Shown: positions 14,716-27,196, counted from the first letter of the stretch. The stretch: 64,000 nt of DNA from Lacticaseibacillus parakribbianus (GCF_025490915.1 NZ_JANQBA010000001.1:1-64000), one strand, 5' to 3'. Program-made: numbers and translations. The notes: generated by a model from the letters alone, not told the origin.

Positions 14716-14742
14716 GAAGTCTCCCGCGGGAGGCTTTTTTTG
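14716..14742 (+). terminator. typA terminator
   Basis: A GC-rich palindrome CTCCCGCGGGAG with flanking pairs, then seven T residues, shortly after the typA stop. Confidence 0.85.
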
Positions 14743-14788
14743 TGGCCGCTCGCCGCGGCGCGGGGCAGCGGCACTGTGAGCTTTAAAG

Positions 14789-14817
14789 TTGACGGCGGCA
14801 AGGCCTGGGCTTACGAT
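14789..14817 (+). promoter_or_regulatory. Promoter of ncRNA copy 1
   Basis: TTGACG (14789-14794), a 17-base spacer and TACGAT (14812-14817). The same -35 and spacing recur before copy 2, and both are followed 3 bases later by CTCAGATGATT, so the start site is probably in CTCAG. Confidence 0.75.
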
Positions 14818-14823
14818 AAACTC

Positions 14824-15232
14824 AGATGATTATCTTAGGACGGGGCGGCGGCTTTGATCACAGCCGCAGCACGACCACCGTCTATGGGGAACGGTCCGGG
14901 ACATAAGCATTCCCAGTACCCCACTCATGCCATGCCGAACCAGGCAACAACGCCGACGTTTTCGCGCAACGGTCTCCTCCGTTTGAGACCGACCACCAGG
15001 GTGTGGACCACCACCCCCCGATTGCTTAGTGTTCCGCCTACTCGCGCTGCGAGGTAGCTGCGGCGGGGCATTGACCGGGGGCCTGTTTCAAGGGGGTCGC
15101 GACTTGACCAGCCGCGGCCTCGCGACCACCTGAGGCTTGCAACCAACCAGCACAAGGCCCAGGCCACCGGACGTTCAGCCGCCCGGTGGCTTCGGCGCGG
15201 CCGCCGTAGCGTTTTGGCTACGGCGGCTTTTT
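14824..15232 (+). ncRNA. Unidentified ~409-nt structured RNA, copy 1
   Basis: A stretch without a plausible gene lies between a promoter and a terminator and is repeated at 33889-34292. Helices visible: GCGGCT/AGCCGC (14848-14867); TGCC/GGCA within GCCGAACCAGGC; GGTCTC/GAGACC (14971-14990); a stem of CTACTCGC with GCGAGGTAG (one bulged G, ~15040); and GCCACCGG/CCGGTGGC (15163-15190). Several are kept in copy 2 by paired changes. The core 14893-15015 differs from copy 2 at only about six places. It does not match what I know of 6S, SRP, tmRNA or RNase P RNA. The neighbours (typA upstream, ftsW downstream) give no functional clue. Short ATG frames inside lack ribosome sites. Confidence 0.75.
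15200..15232 (+). terminator. Terminator of ncRNA copy 1
   Basis: An 11-bp stem GCCGCCGTAGC / GCTACGGCGGC followed by five T residues. Confidence 0.9.
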
Positions 15233-15328
15233 GGTGGTCGAGTCAAGGCCACCGCGGCAAGCCCGGCCGCACGGCGGCGCAATCTGTGGTAGAATTATGG
15301 TACATTTTGCCGCGAAAGGGCGAGTGCT

Positions 15329-16514
15329 GTGCTTAAGAAGCTTCATTACCTGGATTACTACATCTTAGTGCCATACCTGCTCTTGTGTGCGACCGGGCTG
15401 GTGATGGTGTATTCCGCCAGCGCCTATTACATCCAGACCCACTACGGTCAGGCGCAAAACGCGGTGATGATCAAGCAGCTGGTGTTTGTGCTCATCGGCC
15501 TGGTGTTGGTCGGGCTGTTTTATTACCTCAAGCTGAGTGTGCTGCGCTGGCCTTCGTTTCAGTGGTTGGCCAACGTCGCGCTGTTCGGCAGCCTGGTGTA
15601 CCTGATTGTGCATGGTCTGCTGCACCCGGCTTCGGCCATCAACGGGGCCAGTGCCTGGATTCCGGTGGGCGGCTTCCACATTCAGCCGACCGAGTTTGCC
15701 AAGCTGATCATGATCATCTACCTGGCCCACATGTTCACCATGCGCCAAGACCAGATGCGCCGTATCGACTTTCAGGTGCGGGAGCTGCGCAAACCCTTGC
15801 TGTTCGTTTTCGTCTTGATCGTCTTAGTGCTGGTCGAGCCGGACACCGGCGGTGCGATGATCCTGGCGGTGATCGCCGCGGTCATGCTGTTTGCCAGCGG
15901 CATCTCGCTGCGCTACGGGGTCGGGATCAGCGGCCTGGCGGGGGCATTGGCCGCCGGCGCCTACTTCGCGGCCAGTCGCATCACCTTTCCTGCTAAGCTG
16001 TTGCGCGAGCACTACCAGCTGCGGCGCGTGGTTGCGGCCTTACACCCGTTCCAAATGGCGAAGACCGATGGCAATCAGGTGGTCAACTCGCTTTTGGCAA
16101 TCGACCACGGCGGCCTGTTCGGGGTGGGGCTGGGCATGAGCAGCCAAAAACTCGGCTTCTTGCCCGAGCCGTACACGGACTTCATCCTCGCCGTGGTCGC
16201 CGAGGAGCTCGGGCTGATCGGCGCCGCCTTGGTGCTGCTCGGGATTTTCTTTTTGATCATGCGCTTTTACCTGGTCGGCATCCGCAGCAAGACCAACTTC
16301 CACGCGCTGATCGCGTACGGGATCGCGACCATGATGCTGATTCAGACCGTTTTCAACGTCGGGGCGGTGACCGGTCTGTTGCCGGTGACCGGCGTCACGC
16401 TGCCCTTCATCTCTTACGGGGGCTCGTCGATGCTGGTGTTGTCCGCCTCGGTCGGTATCATGTTGAACATCAGTGCCAGTGAGCACAAAGCCAAAGAGAA
16501 AGCAGGGGCCTTGC

Positions 16515-16522
<8 letters not shown>
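15329..16522 (+). CDS. ftsW: SEDS-family septal peptidoglycan polymerase FtsW
   Basis: This 397-residue polytopic membrane protein is a SEDS glycosyltransferase that polymerises lipid II at the septum with a class B PBP. The signature GASAWIPVGGFHIQPTEFAKL, the VEPDTGGAMIL segment and the C-terminal GVTLPFISYGGSSML are all present, with about ten hydrophobic segments. The GTG start lies behind AAAGGG. The gene overlaps the start of pyc by 8 bases; ftsW-pyc adjacency is common in Bacilli. Paralogue RodA is the alternative name, but the neighbourhood favours FtsW. Confidence 0.92.
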
Positions 16523-19949
<3,427 letters not shown>

Positions 19950-19979
19950 CCCGGCACGATTAACGAAAGGAGCTCAGTC

Positions 19980-20288
19980 ATGCTTGATGTGACGGCGCGG
20001 CAGGGCCTGGTGGTTTGGGTTTACTCACTCAAGCAGATCAAGGCACTGCGGCACTACGGCACGGTTTTGTACGTTTCCAAGCGCATGAAATACGTGTATT
20101 TGTACCTCGATGAAGACAAGATGGCAGACACCATCGCCAAGGTGGAGAAGCTGCGCTTTGTCAAAAGCGCGGTGCCATCGCCTCAGGCCGCGCTGCGAAC
20201 CGAATACGCCGGCGATTCCAGCTTCGCGGCGGGGGAAGACGACGAAGACGACGACGCACCGAAGGGGGAAGCCCATGCGCATCATTAG
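19980..20288 (+). CDS. ylbG: YlbG family protein (DUF2129)
   Basis: This 102-residue protein has the conserved core QGLVVWVYSLKQIKALRHYG.VLYVSKRMKYV.LY and a long acidic, disordered tail (DDEDDDAPKGEAHAHH). The function of the family is unknown. ATG 19980 lies behind AAAGGAG. The 3' end overlaps rsmD by 14 bases, the same ylbG-rsmD-coaD-sepM order as in Bacillus ylbG-ylbH-coaD-ylbL. Confidence 0.92.
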   Translation: MLDVTARQGLVVWVYSLKQIKALRHYGTVLYVSKRMKYVYLYLDEDKMADTIAKVEKLRFVKSAVPSPQAALRTEYAGDSSFAAGEDDEDDDAPKGEAHAHH

Positions 20289-20829
20289 TGGCGAGTTTCG
20301 CGGTCGGCGGCTGAACGCCGTCCCCGGCGACAAGACCCGGCCGACCGCCGACAAGGTCAAGGAATCCATGTTCAACATGCTGGGCCAGCAGTTCTTTGGC
20401 GGTTCTGCCTTGGACCTATACGCTGGCACCGGGGCCTTGGGCATCGAGGCGGTGTCTCGCGGCATGGCGCATGCGACGCTGGTTGACAAGCAGTTCGCGG
20501 CGATCAAAACGATTCGCGAAAACGTCGCGCTGACCCACGCGCCGGAGCGGTTCACCGTCCTCAAGGCCCCGGTCGACCGCGCGTTGGCGCAGTTCGGCGC
20601 GGCCGAGGCGCGGTTTGACCTGATCTTGGCCGACCCGCCGTATGCCCAACAAGAGGTGCTGGCCCAGCTGGCCACCATCCAGGAGCTGGGCCTGCTCGCC
20701 CCAGGCGGCCGGGTGCTGCTTGAAACCGGGCTTGATGTGACGTACCCGGCGACCATCCCGGGCTACGCGCAGCTGCGCCTGCAAAAGTACGGCGTGGCAC
20801 AGGTTTTGATTCTAAAGCGAAGCGAGTGA
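20275..20829 (+). CDS. rsmD: 16S rRNA (guanine966-N2)-methyltransferase
   Basis: This 184-residue SAM-dependent methyltransferase modifies G966 of 16S rRNA. MRIISGEFRGRRL is the usual RsmD N-terminus, LDLYAGTGALGIEA is the SAM motif I, and LADPPYAQ is the catalytic DPPY. ATG 20275 (behind GAAGGGGG) is chosen; the frame extends upstream but into ylbG. coaD follows 6 bases after the stop. Confidence 0.95.
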   Translation: MRIISGEFRGRRLNAVPGDKTRPTADKVKESMFNMLGQQFFGGSALDLYAGTGALGIEAVSRGMAHATLVDKQFAAIKTIRENVALTHAPERFTVLKAPVDRALAQFGAAEARFDLILADPPYAQQEVLAQLATIQELGLLAPGGRVLLETGLDVTYPATIPGYAQLRLQKYGVAQVLILKRSE

Positions 20830-20835
20830 GGCAAA

Positions 20836-21333
20836 ATGGCAAGAATCGCATTGTTCCCGGGCAGCTTTGATCCGTTCACCAACGGCCACCTCGACACGGT
20901 GCAACGGGCGAGCCGCCTGTTCGACCGCGTGGTGATTGCGGCAATGACCAACACTAGCAAGCGGCCGCTGTTTTCGGCGGCCGAGAAGCTCGCGCTGATT
21001 GAGGCCGCGACCGCGGCGCTGCCCAACGTCCAGGTGGTGGCCCAACCGGCGATGCTGACCGTCGCCTATGCGCAGTCGATCGGCGCCACCGCCTTGATCC
21101 GCGGGGTTCGCAACACGGCCGATTACAACTACGAAAGCGGCATCGCCGACATGAACGCCAACCTGGCGCCGGACATCGAAACGGTGCTGCTGTTCGGCGA
21201 CAAACGCTACCGCTTCATTTCGTCCAGCCTGATCAAGGAGGTCGCGGCCTTTGGCGGCGACGTCTCCGCGCTGGTGCCGGCGAATGTCGACGCGGCCTTG
21301 AAGGCGAAGTTTGGAAGTGAGCCACATGCGTAA
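20836..21333 (+). CDS. coaD: Phosphopantetheine adenylyltransferase
   Basis: This 165-residue enzyme catalyses the penultimate CoA step, adding AMP to 4'-phosphopantetheine. It has PGSFDPFTNGHLD (the nucleotidyltransferase GxFDPxTxGH motif), LIRGVRNTADYNYE and a near-canonical ISSSLIKEVAAFGGD. Length is normal. It overlaps the start of the sepM-like gene by 8 bases, so the block ylbG to sepM is one operon. Confidence 0.96.
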   Translation: MARIALFPGSFDPFTNGHLDTVQRASRLFDRVVIAAMTNTSKRPLFSAAEKLALIEAATAALPNVQVVAQPAMLTVAYAQSIGATALIRGVRNTADYNYESGIADMNANLAPDIETVLLFGDKRYRFISSSLIKEVAAFGGDVSALVPANVDAALKAKFGSEPHA

Positions 21334-22369
21334 GCGAACCAGGCGGTTTTGGGCGTTCGGCCTCGCCGCGTTGGCGGTCTTGGCCTTCCTGTTCGTGCCG
21401 ACCGGCCAGTACGTCGAGGTGCCGGGCTCGGCCGAGTCGCTCAAGCCCTACGTCAACGTACAGGGCATCAAGGACCAAGAGGCCGGTAGCTACATGCTGA
21501 CCACCGTTGGCATCATCGGCCCGGCCACGCCGGCGGTGTTAGTCTGGAGCAAGTTCCAGCCGTATTCGGAGATTCTGTCCAAAACCGAGCTGATGGGGGC
21601 CGACTCAAGCGCCGAATACGAGCTGCTGCAGCGCTACGACATCCAAAGCGCGGCCAACAACGCGATTCAGGCGGCCTTCAAGCAGGCCAAGCGCAAGGTG
21701 GTGGTCAACCACCTCGGCATCTACGTGATGTCTTTGCTCAAGGACTCGCCGTTTCGCAACCAGCTGAAGCTGGGCGACACCATCACCGCCCTGGACGGCA
21801 AGCACTACCAGACGGCCGCCGATTACGTCGCCGCAATCAAAAAGCGCAAGGTCGGCGCCAAGCTGACGCTGACCTACCTGCGCGACGGCCGCTCGCACCA
21901 GGCGACGGCCAAGCTGATGCAGCTGCCCAACACCAAGCAGGCCGGCATCGGTATCACGCTGACTGAGCACACCACGGTCAGCTCGACGCCCAAGGTGACC
22001 ATCGACGCCGGCGCGATCGGCGGTCCCAGCGCCGGGCTGATGTTCGCCCTTGAAACCTACACGCTGATCACGCACCAAAAGCTGCGTCAGGGTCAAAACG
22101 TGGCCGGCACCGGTACCATCGAAGCCGATGGTACGGTCGGGCAGATCGGCGGCATCGACAAGAAGGTCGTGATCGCCAACAAGGAAGGGGCCAAGGTCTT
22201 TTTCGCCCCGGATCAACCGGCGACCAAGGCGATTCTCAAGGCCGACCCGACCTACCAAAACAACTACGCGGTCGCCAAGAAGGCGGCCAAGGCGATCGGC
22301 AGCCACATGGTGGTGGTGCCGGTGAAGCACCTGCAAGACGCGGTCGATTACCTGACCAGCCGCGACTAA
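21326..22369 (+). CDS. sepM: PDZ-Lon protease SepM/YlbL
   Basis: This 347-residue membrane-anchored S16 peptidase has one N-terminal membrane segment (FGLAALAVLAFLFVP). A PDZ domain (residues ~130-200, SPFRNQLKLGDTITALDG) and a Lon-type proteolytic domain follow, with Ser ~235 in GGPSAGLMFALE and Lys ~279-280 in GGIDKKV. In streptococci SepM matures a competence peptide, and YlbL in Bacillus acts in the DNA-damage response; the substrate here is unknown. ATG 21326 follows GGAAGTGAG. It is the last gene of the operon, ended by the terminator at 22386. Confidence 0.9.
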   Translation: MRKRTRRFWAFGLAALAVLAFLFVPTGQYVEVPGSAESLKPYVNVQGIKDQEAGSYMLTTVGIIGPATPAVLVWSKFQPYSEILSKTELMGADSSAEYELLQRYDIQSAANNAIQAAFKQAKRKVVVNHLGIYVMSLLKDSPFRNQLKLGDTITALDGKHYQTAADYVAAIKKRKVGAKLTLTYLRDGRSHQATAKLMQLPNTKQAGIGITLTEHTTVSSTPKVTIDAGAIGGPSAGLMFALETYTLITHQKLRQGQNVAGTGTIEADGTVGQIGGIDKKVVIANKEGAKVFFAPDQPATKAILKADPTYQNNYAVAKKAAKAIGSHMVVVPVKHLQDAVDYLTSRD

Positions 22370-22385
22370 ATCGTGATCAGTCCCA

Positions 22386-22416
22386 AAGCTTCCCCCCAGC
22401 GGTGGAAGCTTTTTTT
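22386..22416 (+). terminator. sepM operon terminator
   Basis: AAAGCTTCC / GGAAGCTTT stem with a T tract. Confidence 0.88.
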
Positions 22417-22473
22417 GCTGGCGCGGGTCAGCGGCCGCCTTGCGCGTAATCTCTTGAACAGGAGGTGAGCGCG

Positions 22474-23118
22474 ATGATGCAAGTCAAGCAATGGGCCAAG
22501 GATTACTGGTACCTGCCGCTGTTGGTGCTGGCCGGCGCGGCGTTTTGGTGGTGGCAAAACCGCCAGCCGCAACCGGCCCCGGAAGCGGCGCCGGCGGTCA
22601 GCGCAAGCGTGGCGAGCAGCAGTCAGCCGGCCACCGCGGCCGCAAGCGCCAGCAGCCAGCCTGGCCCCGGGTTCGTCTACCTCAAAGGTGCGGTGGTTCA
22701 CCCCGGCCTGTACCCAATCACTGGCACCACGCGCTGGGACGCGGTGGTCAAGGCGGCCGGCGGGTTGACGGCCAAGGCCGACGTGACACAGGTCAACCTG
22801 GCCAAGATTGCGGTGGATGAGGAGAGCCTCTACATTCCGACGGTGGGTGAGACGCCGCCGGTTGCCGTGGAACAAGGCCCCACTCCAGGCGCCACCACGG
22901 CGGCTTCCAGCAGCGGCCAGGGCCTGGTCAACCTGAACACCGCGACGGCAGCCGAGCTTGAGACGCTCAGCGGCATCGGCCCCAAGAAGGCGGCCGACAT
23001 CATCGCCTACCGCGAAAGTAGCGGCGGCTTCAAGACCATCGAAGACATCAAGAACGTCAGCGGCATCGGTGACAAGACCTTCGAGGCGCTGGCGCCGTCG
23101 ATCACCGTCGGCCCATGA
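22474..23118 (+). CDS. comEA: Competence protein ComEA
   Basis: This 214-residue membrane-anchored DNA receptor for natural transformation has a membrane helix at ~8-25 (WYLPLLVLAGAAFWWW), an Ala/Ser/Pro-rich linker, and an SLBB domain (GFVYLKGAVVHPGLYPITG). A C-terminal helix-hairpin-helix pair binds DNA (VNLNTATAAELETLSGIGPK, then IEDIKNVSGIGDKTF). ATG 22474 is spaced after AGGAGGTGA; the GTG at 22465 lies inside that site. The stop overlaps comEC by four bases. Confidence 0.95.
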   Translation: MMQVKQWAKDYWYLPLLVLAGAAFWWWQNRQPQPAPEAAPAVSASVASSSQPATAAASASSQPGPGFVYLKGAVVHPGLYPITGTTRWDAVVKAAGGLTAKADVTQVNLAKIAVDEESLYIPTVGETPPVAVEQGPTPGATTAASSSGQGLVNLNTATAAELETLSGIGPKKAADIIAYRESSGGFKTIEDIKNVSGIGDKTFEALAPSITVGP

Positions 23119-25280
23119 ACCGGCAGGGGGTGTTTTGGCTGGCGGCCTTTCTCGGTGGCCTGCTCGTGTTCCTGCAGCCCTGGTGGCTGGGGCTTTTGCT
23201 GATCGGCTGGGCGGGGCTTAAGGCCTGGCGCTTTGCGAACGGTGCCTTGGTGGTGTTGGCGGGGCTAGGGCTTGTGCTTGGCGCCTGGCAGCGGCAGCAG
23301 ACGCTGGCCCCACCGGTGCCGGCGGGGGCGGTGCGGGTGCTGCCGACCGGCTGGACGCTTCAGGGGGGTACCGCGCGGTATGTGGGAACGGCGCAAAACG
23401 GGGTGCCGATGAGCGGCCTGGTCACGGTGACGCCGGTGCAGGCAGCGGCGCTTGAGGCGCTGACCACGCCGGCGCTTGTGACTTGGACCAAGGCGCCGGT
23501 GCGGCTGAGCGGGGCCCGTAATCAATACGAGTTCGACTACGCGCAATTCGCCTGGCGCCAGTCGGCCTTGGCCTACCAAAGCGAGACGCAGCCGCTTGTG
23601 TGGCGGCCACTGCCGGTTGACACGGTGGTGGATTGGTTGGCCGGGCTGCAGGCGAAGTTCGTGCAGCGGCTCAACCGGCTGCCAGACCGGGTCGCGGCCT
23701 ACGCCAAGGGGCTGCTTTTGGGCCAGCTCGACGCGGATTTCGCCGCCCAGCGGCAGACCTTCTCGGATCTGGGGATTTTCCACCTTTTTTCGGTGTCCGG
23801 GCTGCACCTGTTCGTCCTGATCGGGGCCTTGTATGCGCTGAGCGACCGCCTGCGCCTCCCCAAGGAAGGCGTCGACTGGGCCCTGATCGGCCTGCTGCCG
23901 AGCCTGTTGATCCTGATTCCACCTGGCGCCGGCATCACCCGGGCGGTCGGGCTGCGGGTGGTGGCGCTGCTCAACGCCAGGTTGCACTGGCGGCTGACGC
24001 AGCTGGATTGCTTCAGCCTGGTGCTGATGCTGAACCTGCTGTGGCGGCCCTGGGTGCTTCACACCTTCGGCGGTCAGCTGACCTACCTGCTGTGCGGGGT
24101 GCTGCTTTTGACCGCCGGTGGGCGGCTGGCGACCGCCTGGCACATGGCGCTGGCCGCAACGCCGGTGGTGATCGCGCAGACCTTTCGCCTGCACCTGTTG
24201 ACGGTCGGGTTCAACTGGCTACTGATGCCCGTGTTTGAGCTGGGGCTGATGCCGGCCCTGGTGCTGGTGGCCATCTGGCCGCAGCCGCAGCTGACCGCCC
24301 TGTTGGAGCGGGTGATTGAGGCCGGCGAGGCGGCCCTGATGCAGGTCGGCACGCTGCCGGGTCAGGTAATTTTTGGCGCCGTGCCGGCCGGGCTGACCGT
24401 GCTCGGCGTGGCGGCGGTCTTGGTCGGGCTGGGGCGGAGGCGGTGGGGGCCCCTGGTGGTGTGGGTGGTCATGGCCTGGCTGGTCGCCAACGTTCATCCG
24501 GCCTGGCGGGTGACCGTGTTTGACGTCGGCCAGGGCGACGCGATTTTGATCGAGGCGCCGTTCAAGGGCGGCACCGTCCTGATCGACACCGGGGGCCGCG
24601 GCTTTGGTACCAGCAGCAACCCGCCGGCCCAACGCGCCATCGTCAACTACCTGCACGCTCGCGGGGTGGCGCGGCTCGACGCCTTAATCCTGACCCACCC
24701 GGACGCCGATCACGTCGGGGATGCGCCGCTACTGGCCAGCCTGATTCCGGTGACCACGCTTTACACCACCCCGGCGGCGCTGGCCGACGCCACGATTCAG
24801 GCGGTGGCCGGTGAGGTGAGCCAGACCAAGCAGGTGCTGGCGGGGGCAACGCTTGCGGTGGGGGCGATTCACCTGCGGGTGGTGTCGCCGCAGACCTCCA
24901 GCCTGACGGACAAAAACGCCGACTCGCTGGTGATCTATGGTAGGATAGATAACGAGAATTGGCTGTTGACCGGCGACGCCGACGAAACCGTCGAACGCAC
25001 CGTGCTGATGCCCCAAAAACTGGCCGTCGATTTTTTGAAGGCCGGCCACCACGGCTCCAAGACCTCGACCAGCGCCGAGTTTCTGGCCCAGATTCAGCCA
25101 CAGGCGGCCCTAATCTCCGCCGGGGTCGCGAACCGTTACGGCCACCCGGCGCCCGAAACCCTGGCCCGGCTGACGGCCGCTCACGTCCCCTGGCTCAGCA
25201 CCGCGGAGTCGGGCATGATCTGGCGCGAGAACCACCGCTTCTACACATTTTTGGAAGGACCAAGCCATGCAAGTCGATGA
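23115..25280 (+). CDS. comEC: DNA internalisation channel ComEC/Rec2
   Basis: This 721-residue polytopic protein carries incoming single-stranded DNA across the membrane. Two N-terminal helices and an OB-like region lead into the Competence domain (LLLGQLDADFAAQRQTFSDL, GIFHLFSVSGLHLFVL). A C-terminal metallo-beta-lactamase-like domain follows, with FDVGQGDAILIE, IDTGGRG and LTHPDADHVGD (~525), and later AGHHGSKTS. The start overlaps comEA (ATGA). It appears intact, which with comEA suggests at least a potential for DNA uptake; other com genes are outside the window. Confidence 0.95.
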   Translation: MNRQGVFWLAAFLGGLLVFLQPWWLGLLLIGWAGLKAWRFANGALVVLAGLGLVLGAWQRQQTLAPPVPAGAVRVLPTGWTLQGGTARYVGTAQNGVPMSGLVTVTPVQAAALEALTTPALVTWTKAPVRLSGARNQYEFDYAQFAWRQSALAYQSETQPLVWRPLPVDTVVDWLAGLQAKFVQRLNRLPDRVAAYAKGLLLGQLDADFAAQRQTFSDLGIFHLFSVSGLHLFVLIGALYALSDRLRLPKEGVDWALIGLLPSLLILIPPGAGITRAVGLRVVALLNARLHWRLTQLDCFSLVLMLNLLWRPWVLHTFGGQLTYLLCGVLLLTAGGRLATAWHMALAATPVVIAQTFRLHLLTVGFNWLLMPVFELGLMPALVLVAIWPQPQLTALLERVIEAGEAALMQVGTLPGQVIFGAVPAGLTVLGVAAVLVGLGRRRWGPLVVWVVMAWLVANVHPAWRVTVFDVGQGDAILIEAPFKGGTVLIDTGGRGFGTSSNPPAQRAIVNYLHARGVARLDALILTHPDADHVGDAPLLASLIPVTTLYTTPAALADATIQAVAGEVSQTKQVLAGATLAVGAIHLRVVSPQTSSLTDKNADSLVIYGRIDNENWLLTGDADETVERTVLMPQKLAVDFLKAGHHGSKTSTSAEFLAQIQPQAALISAGVANRYGHPAPETLARLTAAHVPWLSTAESGMIWRENHRFYTFLEGPSHASR

Positions 25281-26295
25281 ACTGATTCAACAACTCAAAA
25301 CCGGGCCGCGACCGCCACTGGTGCTGGTGCTCGGCACCGAGCAGGCGTTACGCGACCGCACGCTGCAGGCACTGCGGCAGCTGGTGCCACCGGATCAGCA
25401 GACCATGAACTACGCGGCCTACGACATGCGCCAGACCCCGGTGGCCGTGGCGCTGGACGACGCGACGTCGCAGCCGTTTTTCGGCGACTTTCGCGAGGTG
25501 GTGATCACCGACCCGTACTTTTTGACCGGTGAGTCGGCCAAGGGCGGTCCGGTCCACGACCTCGACGGCCTGACCGCTTACTGCCAAAAGCCGGTTGCGT
25601 CCACCACCATGGTGCTGGTGGCGCCTTACCCGAAGCTGGATGAGCGCAAGCGCCTGGTCAAGGCAATCAAGAAGCAGGCGCTGGTGGTCGACGCGGCGCC
25701 TTTGAACCAGCGCGAGGCGCAGGCCGCGATCCAACGCGCCTTGCGCAGCCAACACATCACCATCACCCCGGAGGCCTCCCAGGCGCTGGTGCAGCGAGCC
25801 GGCGGGGACTACTCGGCGATGGTACGGGAGCTCCCTAAGCTGGCGGTGTTTGCGGCCGGGGGCAAGCCACTGGACGCGGCGGCCATCGACGCGCTGGTAC
25901 CCAAGCAGCTGACGGATCGCGTCTTTGACCTGGTGTCTGCGGTGGTGGCGCGTAACGCGACGCAGGCGATTGCGCTGTACCGCGACCTGCTGCTGCAAAA
26001 AGAGGAACCGATTCGCCTCAACAGCCTGCTGGTCGGGCAGTTTCGGCTGCTGGTGCAAGTCGCCATTCTGGCGCAAAAAGGCTACAGCCAAGGCAGCCTG
26101 GCCAGCACCCTGAAGGTTCACCCGTACCGCGTCAAGCTGGCGCTGCAGGCGGTGCAACACACCGGCCTCGCCGCGCTGCAACGCGCCTACAGCGGCCTGG
26201 TCGACACGGAGGCGGCGATGAAAACCGGCCGCATGGACAAGGCCTTGGCCTTCGAGCTGTTCGTGCTGCGCTACTGCGGCCAGGCACGGCGTTAG
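25267..26295 (+). CDS. holA: DNA polymerase III delta subunit
   Basis: This 342-residue clamp-loader subunit opens the beta clamp. Low-identity HolA features are visible: LVLVLGTEQALRDR near the start, a Rossmann-like first domain (AAYDMRQTPVAVAL, FFGDFREVVITD), and the helical C-terminal collar (LLVGQFRLLVQVAILAQKG, LKVHPYRVKLA). It overlaps comEC by 14 bases. comEC-holA-rpsT is the standard Firmicutes order. Confidence 0.93.
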   Translation: MQVDELIQQLKTGPRPPLVLVLGTEQALRDRTLQALRQLVPPDQQTMNYAAYDMRQTPVAVALDDATSQPFFGDFREVVITDPYFLTGESAKGGPVHDLDGLTAYCQKPVASTTMVLVAPYPKLDERKRLVKAIKKQALVVDAAPLNQREAQAAIQRALRSQHITITPEASQALVQRAGGDYSAMVRELPKLAVFAAGGKPLDAAAIDALVPKQLTDRVFDLVSAVVARNATQAIALYRDLLLQKEEPIRLNSLLVGQFRLLVQVAILAQKGYSQGSLASTLKVHPYRVKLALQAVQHTGLAALQRAYSGLVDTEAAMKTGRMDKALAFELFVLRYCGQARR

Positions 26296-26305
26296 GGGGC
26301 GGGTG

Positions 26306-27196
26306 ATGGCCCGAATTGACTTCATTCGCCACGGCCAGCCCGCTGTGCATGAGCATGACGACGCCAGGCGGCCGCTGACACCGCTTGGGGTGGCGCAGGC
26401 CGAACACCTGGCCACGGTGCTTGCGGCGACGCCTTACACGGCCGTCTACGCCAGCCCGTTGCGACGCGCGGTGCAGACCGTTACCCCCTTGGCGGCGCAG
26501 CTTGGCTTACCGGTGAGCCAGGACTCGCGGCTGAGCGAGCGACGGATGCCGGGTTGGCTGGCGGACTTTCAAGGCTACGCCCAGCGGCAATGGGCCGACT
26601 TTGACTTTGCCGCTCCCGGTGGGGAAACGCTGCGGGAGACCCAGGCGCGGTACCGCGCCTTTGCGGCGGCGCTTGCGCCTTCGGCCGTGGTCGCGGCCGG
26701 GGCCCACGGCACGGCGATGGCGACGCTACTTGAGGCGGCTTGGCCCGGCCACGGCGCCGCGTTTTGGGCGGCGCTGCCCGACGCTGCGATGCTGCGGGTG
26801 GTGACCCAGGGCCAGCGACTGGTGGCCGCGGTGTTGCCCCAGGCGCTTGGCCCGTTGGGGCGGCGCGTCAGCGTGTCGGTGGACCGGCCGCTGGGTAGCA
26901 CCCATCCGCGCTGGCCGGCCCTGCGCTACCCGGTGAATTACGGCTACGTCGCCGGCACCCTGGGCGGCGATGGCCAGCCGCAAGACGCCTATGTGCTGGG
27001 GCCAAAGCGGCCGCTTGAGCGCTACTGCGGCCGGGTGCAAGCCGTGATCTGCCGGCACGATGATCGCGAGGCGAAGTGGGTGGTGGCGGCCCGGCCGCTG
27101 ACGCCGGCCGCGGTGATCGCGGCCGTGGCCTTTCAGGAGCGGTACTTCGACACGACCGTCATCTGCTATCAAGGGTCTGACCTTGACAACTTTTAG
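26306..27196 (+). CDS. Histidine phosphatase fused to a pyrophosphatase-like domain
   Basis: Two domains share this 296-residue chain. Residues 1-~175 are a phosphoglycerate-mutase-type histidine phosphatase: FIRHGQP (phospho-acceptor His9), SPLRRAVQT, LSER (acid Glu78) and AGAHGTA (His134). Residues ~186-290 resemble small family-I inorganic pyrophosphatases: VSVDRPLGSTHPRW, RYPVNYGYV and GDGQPQDAYVLG, the last close to the PPase metal signature. In most lactobacilli I know these occur as separate short proteins. ATG 26306 is preferred to the GTG at 26303, behind TAGGGGG. It is possibly co-transcribed with holA, 10 bases after its stop. Confidence 0.82.
   Translation: MARIDFIRHGQPAVHEHDDARRPLTPLGVAQAEHLATVLAATPYTAVYASPLRRAVQTVTPLAAQLGLPVSQDSRLSERRMPGWLADFQGYAQRQWADFDFAAPGGETLRETQARYRAFAAALAPSAVVAAGAHGTAMATLLEAAWPGHGAAFWAALPDAAMLRVVTQGQRLVAAVLPQALGPLGRRVSVSVDRPLGSTHPRWPALRYPVNYGYVAGTLGGDGQPQDAYVLGPKRPLERYCGRVQAVICRHDDREAKWVVAARPLTPAAVIAAVAFQERYFDTTVICYQGSDLDNF

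Noticed and set aside
14854-15167. Short ORFs (67-80 codons) inside ncRNA copy 1
   Set aside because: None is preserved as a frame with a ribosome site in copy 2, while helices and signals are; RNA function explains the conservation better.
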